A stretch of DNA of 11,991 nucleotides from Thermodesulfobacteriota bacterium (GTDB lineage Bacteria > Desulfobacterota > QYQD01): assembly GCA_030017815.1 (NCBI GenBank), contig JASEGX010000060.1:1-11991 (forward strand). Direction: 5' to 3'. Of this stretch, positions 5,873 to 11,991 are shown piece by piece (within the stretch, counting starts at the first letter, position 1; each line of letters starts with the position of its first letter). Position numbers and translations under genes: made by a program. A model generated the notes under the pieces. The model made no database searches and was not told the DNA's origin. It saw only the letters and a program-made list of their open reading frames with translations.

Positions 5873-7218
5873 TTCAAGGCCTTTTCCAGAAATAAAGCCA
5901 GCTCCTGTGCCAGGGACTCTATCTGATCCTCTCTTTCCCCCTCCACCATCACGCGGACTAATGGCTCTGTGCCGGAGAAACGTACCAGAACCCGTCCCCG
6001 CCCTCCAAGCTCACGCTCTACCGCGGCCAGCTTTTTCTTAAAGCCATTGATTTCATCCAGATTTTTTCTCACACTTACCCGCATATTTATCAGCTTCTGG
6101 GGATATGATTCCATAATCTTCGCCAACTCGGAGAGGGGACGGCCGGTCTTACAGATGATCTCCAGGAGCTGCAGCGCCGCCAATATGCCGTCGCCGGTAG
6201 TGATATGGTCGAGAAAAATCAGATGTCCGGATTGTTCGCCCCCAAGGTTGTACCCACCCCTGACCATTTCTTCCACCACATAACGGTCACCAACCTGGGT
6301 ACGGACAAGGTTGACCCCCATATTCCTCATGCACACCTCGAGCCCCATGTTACTCATGACCGTGGTAACTAAGGTCTTTTTGCGTAATTTCTTCTCCTTG
6401 GCCATCATAGAGGCACAGATGGCCATAATATGGTCTCCGTCAACCTTATTCCCTTTTTCATCCACAAAGATGACGCGGTCTGCGTCTCCGTCGAGGGCGA
6501 TCCCCAGGTGAGCGCCCTGTTCCCGGACGCTATTTTGTACCAACTTTGTGTCGAGGGCCCCGCAGCCACGGTTGATATTCGTCCCATCCGGGTTGACTCC
6601 GATCAGGGTCAGGTCGGCGCCAAGCTCGCCAAAGACGATTGGAGCCACTTTATACGCCGCCCCATGGGCGCAATCAAGTACGATCCGCAGGCCATCCAGG
6701 CTATAAGCTGAAGAAAACGTGTTCTTGAGAAAGACGATATAACGCCCATTGGCGTCATCGATGCGGAATGCCTTACCCACCTCATCTGCCGTAGGCCTCA
6801 AGGAGTCAATTTCTTTGGAAAAAATAAGGTCTTCGATTTTTTGTTCTGTGGAATCTGGAAGCTTAAACCCGCTGCCGGCAAAAAATTTTATTCCGTTATC
6901 CTGAAAGGGATTATGAGAGGCCGAGATAACGACCCCGGCGTCAGCGCGCATATTCTTGGTAAGAAAGGCTATGCCGGGGGTCGGGAGCGGACCGACCAGG
7001 AGCACATCCACCCCCATGGAACATATACCGGCGGCAATGGCATTCTCAATCATATACCCCGAAAGCCGCGTGTCCTTTCCAATAACTATCCGGTGTCGCC
7101 GGTTTTTGTCTTTAAATACATAGGCTGCGCCGCGCCCCAATTGCATGGCTATTTCCGTGGTCATGGGGTAAATATTGGCTACACCGCGCACGCCGTCTGT
7201 GCCAAAGAGCTTACGCAT
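5869..7218 (-). CDS. glmM: Phosphoglucosamine mutase
   Basis: GlmM converts glucosamine-6-phosphate to glucosamine-1-phosphate, the route to UDP-GlcNAc for peptidoglycan and lipopolysaccharide. The 449-aa protein has all four family motifs: the phosphoserine loop ISASHNP at residues 98-104 with S101, the metal loop DGDADR at 243-248, the sugar-binding GEQSGH at 327-332 and the phosphate-binding RFSGTEP at 413-419. The opening MRKLFGTDGVRG is diagnostic of GlmM rather than of the phosphomannomutase/phosphoglucomutase branch. The ATG at 7218 has AGGTG about five bases upstream. It lies ten nt after ybbR and overlaps coaX by ATGA. In many bacteria CdaA and CdaR associate with GlmM, which inhibits the cyclase, so this order suggests the same control here. 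Confidence 0.97.
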   Translation of the reverse strand: MRKLFGTDGVRGVANIYPMTTEIAMQLGRGAAYVFKDKNRRHRIVIGKDTRLSGYMIENAIAAGICSMGVDVLLVGPLPTPGIAFLTKNMRADAGVVISASHNPFQDNGIKFFAGSGFKLPDSTEQKIEDLIFSKEIDSLRPTADEVGKAFRIDDANGRYIVFLKNTFSSAYSLDGLRIVLDCAHGAAYKVAPIVFGELGADLTLIGVNPDGTNINRGCGALDTKLVQNSVREQGAHLGIALDGDADRVIFVDEKGNKVDGDHIMAICASMMAKEKKLRKKTLVTTVMSNMGLEVCMRNMGVNLVRTQVGDRYVVEEMVRGGYNLGGEQSGHLIFLDHITTGDGILAALQLLEIICKTGRPLSELAKIMESYPQKLINMRVSVRKNLDEINGFKKKLAAVERELGGRGRVLVRFSGTEPLVRVMVEGEREDQIESLAQELALFLEKALK

Positions 7219-7228
7219 ATATCACCTG

Positions 7229-8155
7229 TTACTTCTTCAAAATAATTACTCTGACCGATTTCGGCTCAGCCTTCTCTATCTCTACACCTGACGGGGCTTC
7301 AATGACAGGCCGCCTCAAATACGTGCCGGGACGCAGCCCCCCCAATTGCACCACAGCACGGATATCCTGTTTCCGGGCCGCATTTCGCAGCACACTCACC
7401 GGTCCCTGCATTGATACTTCTATATTACGGGGGTCAATCTTATACCCATAGGCCGTCCCCGCACCCTCCACAGGTATAACCAGGCTCTTCCGTATAATCT
7501 TTTCCTCAACCTGTATATAAGCAGTCACCTGCGGCTCACCCACTACCCTCAGGTGATACATGCGCAGGTCGAGACCTGCCACAGTTTTCGTGGTTACACT
7601 AAGTCCTGAAATATCAATGGGCTGGGTCAAGACCTTTTTTACCTTAGCCACTTCCCTGGCCGCACCGGACAAAACTACTTTAGCCGGTTTAAGTTCCACT
7701 CCCTTTAGTTCATAATCAGCGGCTACTGCGCCTTTTAATACGGCCTCAACCGGCGCTTCCCGCCGGGCCAACGACTCCAGTACCAGGTTCACCTGAGAAG
7801 GATGAATACGTGTTACCTGGACCTCCATCGGGAGATGGATACCTTTGGGAGTAATATGCAATGTCATCTTTCCCGGTGTGGCCTTAGCCAAATCCACCAC
7901 ATGGCTAAAACGCCGGGTGACCAGTTCACGCACCAGACTACGCGGCCCATAGACACGCACATCAATCGTGCCGTTAAACTCATTGCTGATAACCAGATCA
8001 TCGGGCATGTTAACCAATTCCAGGGGGACACTAAGACTTACCTCGGCCTTTTCCTCTCCAACCACAAAGAACCACAAAAACAGGGCAAACGCCAGGGCTA
8101 AGAGCTTAAGCCCGATATTCTTTCTCCAGAATCTCTGTGTCTTACCGGCCTTCAT
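7229..8155 (-). CDS. cdaR: YbbR-domain protein, regulator of the diadenylate cyclase
   Basis: This 308-aa protein has a short basic N-terminus, one membrane segment at about residues 16-32 (LKLLALAFALFLWFFVV) and a long extracytoplasmic part made of beta-rich YbbR repeats. One repeat can be seen around 40-110 (PLELVNMPDDLVISNE, then IDVRVYGPRSLV) and another around 135-200 (APVEAVLKGAVAADYEL, then KVVLSGAAREVAKVKKV). Two later ones end in IEVSMQGPVSVL and RVIILKK. The ATG overlaps the cdaA stop as ATGA, so the two proteins are made together, as in Firmicutes where CdaR binds and modulates CdaA. The GLKLLALAFALFLW motif is very typical of the family. In a Gram-negative cell the repeats would be periplasmic. 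Confidence 0.9.
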   Translation of the reverse strand: MKAGKTQRFWRKNIGLKLLALAFALFLWFFVVGEEKAEVSLSVPLELVNMPDDLVISNEFNGTIDVRVYGPRSLVRELVTRRFSHVVDLAKATPGKMTLHITPKGIHLPMEVQVTRIHPSQVNLVLESLARREAPVEAVLKGAVAADYELKGVELKPAKVVLSGAAREVAKVKKVLTQPIDISGLSVTTKTVAGLDLRMYHLRVVGEPQVTAYIQVEEKIIRKSLVIPVEGAGTAYGYKIDPRNIEVSMQGPVSVLRNAARKQDIRAVVQLGGLRPGTYLRRPVIEAPSGVEIEKAEPKSVRVIILKK

Positions 8156-8952
8156 TTTTTAATCTTTGTACCCATGAGTTTTTTCCACCACTGCCTGCCG
8201 TCCTTTTCCTCTCTCCAGATACCCTGAAGCATATTCCTTAAGGTCGCAGCGTCGAGATCGCGCGTTATTTTGCCGTCAATAGCCACGGAAATGGTACCGG
8301 TCTCCTCCGAGACCACTACTACCACCGCATCGGTATGCTCGGTCAGACCAACTGCAGCCCGGTGCCGCGTACCCAGTTTTTTGCTCAGGAAAGGGTTGGT
8401 GGAAAGAGGCAAAAAACACCCCGCATGCGAGATGCGGCCATTACGAATCACGACCGCTCCATCATGTATGGGTGAGGTCGGATAAAAGATGCTCAAAAGG
8501 ATCTCCCGGCTGACCCGGGCATCGATGGGCACACCGGATTCCAGGTAATCCTTCAGGCCGGCCTCCCTCTCGAGGGCTATTAATCCACCAATTCCCTTAT
8601 TCGAAAGCGATACAGCCGACCGAACCACCTCTTCCAAAATCTGCAGCGTGGCTGTATCTGCTTTTAGAAATGGGGTACGGCCGACCTGCATTAAGGCCCG
8701 ACGAATATCATCCTGAAAGATGATGACTACTAAAAGAAAAAAGGAACTTAAAAAGGTGCCGAGCAGCCAGTGCAGGGTTTGCAGTCCCACCTCGCGAGCC
8801 ATGAAATAGAAAACAACCAGAATAGCCAAGCCGGCCACCATCTGCACGGCCCGGGTACCGCGAATAAAAAGGATTATCTCATAAATAATAAAGGCTACCA
8901 GCAAGATGTCCAGGACATCCTGCCAGCGCAATGTAGTCAAATATTCAATCAT
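8152..8952 (-). CDS. cdaA: Diadenylate cyclase CdaA (c-di-AMP synthase)
   Basis: CdaA joins two ATP molecules into cyclic di-AMP, a messenger that controls potassium and osmolyte uptake and cell-wall balance. The 266-aa protein starts with about three membrane helices (residues 14-31, 35-51 and 62-79), followed by a cytosolic DAC domain. The active-site motifs are intact: DGAVVI at 164-169, GTRHRAA at 194-200 and SEETGTIS at 215-222. The length matches CdaA (about 270 aa). It starts 27 nt after folP with only a weak ribosome site, and it overlaps cdaR by ATGA. The order cdaA-cdaR-glmM is the conserved c-di-AMP/cell-wall module. I see no c-di-AMP phosphodiesterase or receptor in the window. 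Confidence 0.95.
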   Translation of the reverse strand: MIEYLTTLRWQDVLDILLVAFIIYEIILFIRGTRAVQMVAGLAILVVFYFMAREVGLQTLHWLLGTFLSSFFLLVVIIFQDDIRRALMQVGRTPFLKADTATLQILEEVVRSAVSLSNKGIGGLIALEREAGLKDYLESGVPIDARVSREILLSIFYPTSPIHDGAVVIRNGRISHAGCFLPLSTNPFLSKKLGTRHRAAVGLTEHTDAVVVVVSEETGTISVAIDGKITRDLDAATLRNMLQGIWREEKDGRQWWKKLMGTKIKK

Positions 8953-8979
8953 TTTCTTGCGTGCTTTCTACCATTATAG

Positions 8980-9855
8980 CTAATGGCTGACTGCCGTATG
9001 CTGAACGCTGCCCTTTCTGATGGCCTCAACTATGCGCACCGTGTGTACGGCAGAGCGCACATCATGTACCCGCACTATATGCGCGCCCTCCCAGACACCC
9101 ACAGCCACTACGGCCTGTGTAGCCCCATCCCTTTCCCCAACGTCGATATCCAATATCTTGCCGATAAAACTCTTGCGTGACGGTCCTATCAGAATGGGCC
9201 GCCCCAGTTCCTGAAAAGCAGAGATAGACCGAAGAAGCATTAAGTTGTGATCCGCGTTTTTGCCAAAGCCGATGCCGGGATCGACAATAAATCTATCTCT
9301 ATCAATCCCCATTTTCCCGGCCCAGGCCATGCGTTCACGCAAAAAAACCATTACCTCCCCCACCACATCGTCATAATAAGGTCTTGCCTGCATGTCTTGC
9401 GGCATTCCCTGCATGTGCATGAGAATGGCCGGAACCTGATGTTTGAGAAGCACCTCAACCATGGCCGGATCATAGCGCAGCGCCGTAACATCGTTAACTA
9501 TGTCCGCGCCGGCAGAAACGGCTGCGCCGGCTACTTCGGCCTTATAAGTATCTATAGAGAGCAGGACATCCCATCGCCTGCGGATAGCCTCTATCACAGG
9601 CACAACCCGGGACAGTTCTTCCCGGGCGGAGACAGGCTGCGCAAAAGGACGGGTGGATTCTCCGCCTACGTCAATGATGTCCACCCCGGCCCCGATCATA
9701 TCTTCCGCGTGCTTAAGGGCCGCATCCGGCGCCGTATAGCGCCCGCCGTCAGAAAATGAATCCGGCGTGACATTAAGTATGCCCATTACATAGGTCTTTA
9801 CACCAAAGGACAGCACCCTGCCCTTGCAGACCAATGTCAAACCCTCTTCATCCAT
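8980..9855 (-). CDS. folP: Dihydropteroate synthase
   Basis: FolP joins p-aminobenzoate to dihydropterin pyrophosphate in folate synthesis and is the target of sulfonamides. The protein (291 aa from this ATG) has both family signatures: MGILNVTPDSFSDGG near residues 24-38 and DIIDVGGESTRP near 59-70. Further typical blocks are SIDTYKAEVA, DIVNDVTALRYD, VDPGIGFGK, IGPSRKSFIG and the final IVRVHDV. An in-frame TTG nine bases upstream (9864) could add three residues; neither start has a clear Shine-Dalgarno. The gene starts about 67 nt after ftsH and precedes cdaA by 27 nt. The association of ftsH, folP and glmM is widespread in bacteria (in E. coli they are also adjacent). Nothing suggests a resistant or truncated variant. 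Confidence 0.96.
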   Translation of the reverse strand: MDEEGLTLVCKGRVLSFGVKTYVMGILNVTPDSFSDGGRYTAPDAALKHAEDMIGAGVDIIDVGGESTRPFAQPVSAREELSRVVPVIEAIRRRWDVLLSIDTYKAEVAGAAVSAGADIVNDVTALRYDPAMVEVLLKHQVPAILMHMQGMPQDMQARPYYDDVVGEVMVFLRERMAWAGKMGIDRDRFIVDPGIGFGKNADHNLMLLRSISAFQELGRPILIGPSRKSFIGKILDIDVGERDGATQAVVAVGVWEGAHIVRVHDVRSAVHTVRIVEAIRKGSVQHTAVSH

Positions 9856-9922
9856 GATAACCAAGAGACACCCGGATACTTTAACTTATATAAGGAAGGT
9901 TCCTTACTAAGCGGATATGGCG

Positions 9923-11734
9923 TTAAGCCGCTGTTGGCTCTCTTCTTCCGTTTAACCCTAAAATTTTGTCGATGTCTCCCGCATCCAGCGACTCCCGCTC
10001 CAATAAAGAGCCGGCCAGTTTGTGCAGGGACTGAATATTCTCATGGATAATATCCTTGGCACGTTGATAACTTTCCATTACCAGCCGCCTAATCTCCCCA
10101 TCAATCCGGACCGCTGTTGCCTCGCTATAATCCTTGTGTTGGGCTATTTCCTTACCCAAAAAGATATGCTCTTCCTTCTTGCCAAAAGAGAGCGGTCCCA
10201 TCTCTTCGCTCATACCCCAGTTACAAACCATCTTACGCGCCAATTCGGTAGCCCGTTCAATATCATTGCCGGCTCCGGTAGTAAACTGTTTTAAAACAAG
10301 CTCCTCGGCCGCCCGTCCTCCCTGGAGAATGACGAGATTATTAATCAGATAGTCCTTTTGATAGGTATGCCTCTCATCGATGGGTAGTTGTTGGGTAAGG
10401 CCCAGGGCCCGGCCGCGGGGAATGATGGTTACTTTATGGATGGGATCAGCCCCGGGCAGGAGTTTAGCTACCAAGGCATGGCCGGCTTCATGATAAGCGG
10501 TTATGCGTTTTTCTTCCTCAGTGATGATCATACTGCGCCTCTCGGTGCCCATCATAACTTTATCCTTGGCCTCTTCAAAATCAGACATCTGGAGTTTTTC
10601 CCTATTTTTCCGGGCTGCGAGTAAAGCTGCCTCATTAACCATGTTTTCCAGATCCGCTCCGGTGAAGCCGGGCGTACCCCGCGCTAAGACGCTCAAATCC
10701 ACATTACTATCCAGGGGCATATTTCGGGAATGCACTCTCAAAATACCTTCACGGCCGCGGACATCAGGTGTAGGTACGACTATCTGCCTGTCAAACCGCC
10801 CGGGTCTGAGCAAGGCCGGGTCAAGGACATCCGGCCTGTTGGTGGCCGCGACGATAATAACTCCCTCGTTCGACTCAAACCCGTCCATCTCTACGAGAAG
10901 CTGATTGAGAGTCTGCTCCCTTTCATCATGGCCTCCCCCCAGTCCGGCGCCCCGGTGGCGGCCCACCGCATCGATCTCATCGATGAAAATAATGCACGGG
11001 GCGTTTTTCTTCCCCTGCACAAAGAGGTCGCGCACCCTGGAGGCGCCCACACCTACAAACATTTCCACAAAATCAGAACCGCTTATACTGAAAAAAGGCA
11101 CTCCGGCTTCTCCGGCTATGGCCTTAGCCAGTAAAGTTTTCCCAGTCCCCGGCGCGCCCATGAGGAGCACACCTTTGGGAATTCGTCCTCCGAGGCGGGT
11201 GAACTTCTTGGGATCCTTCAAAAAATCGATAATCTCGGCCAGCTCCTCCTTGGCTTCATCTATACCCGCTACATCGGCAAATGTTGTCTTGACATTCTGA
11301 CCGGAAAGGAGTCTGGCCCGGCTCTTGCCAAAAGAAAGGGCCTTGCCGCCCCCGGCCTGCATCTGCCGCATAAAAAATATCCAGACCCCTATGAGAAGAA
11401 GCATGGGCAGCCATGAGATAATAAGTGTCCAATACCATGGCGATTCTTCCGCCGGTTTTACCGCTATTTTGACGTTAGCCTGCCGCAAAATTTTAACCAG
11501 GTCAACATCCTTTGGGGCATACGTCTTAAAAGACCGGCCATTAACATACTGTCCCTGGATGCGCTCTCCCTGCACCGTTACCCGCGACACCTCTCCCTTT
11601 TCCACCTTATCCAGGAAGTCACTATAAGTTACCTCAGTGCTATCCTCTCCCGGGCGATTAAAAAATTGAAACAAAAGGATCATTGCCAGGCCGATAACAA
11701 GCCAGAGGGATAGATTCTTATAAAACGTATTCAA
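9923..11734 (-). CDS. ftsH: ATP-dependent zinc metalloprotease FtsH (TTG start)
   Basis: FtsH degrades misfolded membrane proteins and short-lived regulators, working as a hexamer in the inner membrane. The 603-aa sequence has TM1 (residues 9-24), a periplasmic region to about 99, TM2 (about 101-122) and then the AAA+ module: Walker A GAPGTGKT at 193-200, the pore loop MFVGVG at 225-230, Walker B IIFIDE at 248-253 and the second region of homology ATNRPDVLDPALLRPGRFD at 297-315 with arginine fingers R310 and R313. The zinc site is HEAGH at 415-419, with D491 as third ligand. The start codon is TTG: AGGGAGG lies six to seven bases upstream, and the opening NTFYKNLSLWLVIG is typical, whereas the first ATG (residue 18) would destroy TM1. 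It lies 110 nt after tilS. Confidence 0.97.
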   Translation of the reverse strand: MNTFYKNLSLWLVIGLAMILLFQFFNRPGEDSTEVTYSDFLDKVEKGEVSRVTVQGERIQGQYVNGRSFKTYAPKDVDLVKILRQANVKIAVKPAEESPWYWTLIISWLPMLLLIGVWIFFMRQMQAGGGKALSFGKSRARLLSGQNVKTTFADVAGIDEAKEELAEIIDFLKDPKKFTRLGGRIPKGVLLMGAPGTGKTLLAKAIAGEAGVPFFSISGSDFVEMFVGVGASRVRDLFVQGKKNAPCIIFIDEIDAVGRHRGAGLGGGHDEREQTLNQLLVEMDGFESNEGVIIVAATNRPDVLDPALLRPGRFDRQIVVPTPDVRGREGILRVHSRNMPLDSNVDLSVLARGTPGFTGADLENMVNEAALLAARKNREKLQMSDFEEAKDKVMMGTERRSMIITEEEKRITAYHEAGHALVAKLLPGADPIHKVTIIPRGRALGLTQQLPIDERHTYQKDYLINNLVILQGGRAAEELVLKQFTTGAGNDIERATELARKMVCNWGMSEEMGPLSFGKKEEHIFLGKEIAQHKDYSEATAVRIDGEIRRLVMESYQRAKDIIHENIQSLHKLAGSLLERESLDAGDIDKILGLNGRREPTAA

Positions 11735-11758
11735 AAAGTCCTCCCTGCTTTTACATTG

Positions 11759-11764
11759 ATTATA
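11759..11764 (-). promoter_or_regulatory. Possible -10 box for ftsH
   Basis: A perfect TATAAT occurs on the minus strand 25 bases upstream of the ftsH TTG. At 16-19 bp upstream there is no recognisable -35 box, and no heat-shock sigma-32 pattern is seen. It is therefore only a weak candidate for a gene-proximal promoter. Confidence 0.3.
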
Positions 11765-11808
11765 AGCTTGCGTTATTTTCCCACGGTCTTAACGTAAGGA
11801 AAAACGCC

Positions 11809-11828
11809 ATATTTTGCAAGCAAAATAT
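11809..11828 (-). terminator. AT-rich inverted repeat between tilS and ftsH, possible weak terminator or attenuator
   Basis: ATATTTTGC and GCAAAATAT are perfect inverted repeats separated by two bases, so the real loop would be slightly larger than that. On the minus strand a T5 run begins four bases after the stem, 17 nt or more past the tilS stop. The stem is AT-rich, so termination would be weak. It could instead be a protein-binding dyad. Confidence 0.3.
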
Positions 11829-11844
11829 ATGCCTTTCGTCTTTT

Positions 11845-11991
11845 TCAGTCTAGTGAAACCCTGAGTATCTGTTCTGTCTTTTCGGTAACTTTAAACCGTT
11901 CATCAACCCGCCATCCAGGGATCCCCATAATCTGGCCGCCTCGCTCAATTATGGGGATTTTTGACCTGAGAGGCCGTGGTATTTTTTGGTT
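11845..11991 (-). CDS. tilS: tRNA(Ile)-lysidine synthetase, C-terminal 48 codons only
   Basis: The frame is open from the window edge to a TGA at 11847-11845. The visible residues include KIPRPLRSKIPIIERGGQI, MGIPGWRVDERFKVTEKT and a final ILRVSLD. This is the TilS C-terminal domain pattern: K-x-IPR-x-LR-x-PI, then a tryptophan before R-x-DERF-x-V-T-x-T. TilS changes the wobble cytidine of tRNA-Ile(CAU) to lysidine so that it reads AUA codons. The catalytic N-terminal PP-loop half is outside the window. TilS directly before ftsH is a widely conserved order, which supports the call. The identification rests on fewer than 50 residues, but the motif and context agree. Confidence 0.85.
   Translation of the reverse strand, partial: NQKIPRPLRSKIPIIERGGQIMGIPGWRVDERFKVTEKTEQILRVSLD

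Noticed and set aside
8953..8979. TATAAT-like sequence in the folP-cdaA gap as a cdaA promoter
   Set aside because: It is too close to the cdaA ATG to leave a normal leader, there is no fitting -35 box, and the gap is only 27 nt in an otherwise tight cluster.
9247..9759. Plus-strand open frame of 170 codons opposite folP
   Set aside because: folP on the other strand has complete signatures; the antisense product has no recognisable feature.

Overview
The window looks like a chromosome segment of a Gram-negative, probably anaerobic bacterium of the former Deltaproteobacteria (Desulfobacterota-like). This placement is an inference from gene order (tilS–ftsH–folP–cdaA–cdaR–glmM) and protein character, not from any database search. 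Every gene I accept is on the minus strand, so the window reads from right to left.

Right part (about 11991 down to 3066): a dense housekeeping cluster. In order of transcription it holds the 3' end of tilS (tRNA-Ile lysidine synthetase), ftsH (membrane AAA+ metalloprotease, TTG start), folP (dihydropteroate synthase), cdaA (diadenylate cyclase), ybbR/cdaR (its membrane-anchored regulator), glmM (phosphoglucosamine mutase), coaX (type III pantothenate kinase), an S66 LD-carboxypeptidase and a class-C beta-lactamase-like serine hydrolase. Most genes overlap or lie within about 30 nt of each other. The cdaA–cdaR–glmM core links c-di-AMP signalling to the first committed step of cell-wall amino-sugar synthesis. 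The two terminal hydrolases fit peptidoglycan turnover in the cytoplasm.

Boundary (2859–3065): about 200 bp with two good sigma-70-type promoters in tandem pointing left, each with a 17-bp spacer. It also has an inverted repeat placed like an operator, a strong GC-rich palindrome, and an orphan C-terminal coding remnant that ends next to the first accessory gene.

Left part (2858 down to 1): an accessory, defence-like operon. It encodes a TIGR04255-family protein, a 120-aa protein with an antitoxin-like C-terminus, and a MazF/PemK-type toxin. These are followed by a 51-codon ORF whose start resembles the N-terminus of DUF1156 DNA methylases but is cut off. The last gene is the first 424 codons of a beta-class site-specific DNA methyltransferase (DPPY motif) that runs off the left edge. 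Starts and stops interlock through this stretch. The truncated DUF1156-like start, the orphan remnant and a sharp GC shift inside the methyltransferase gene all suggest a mosaic, partly decayed defence island next to conserved genes. The most interesting material is in this left quarter.
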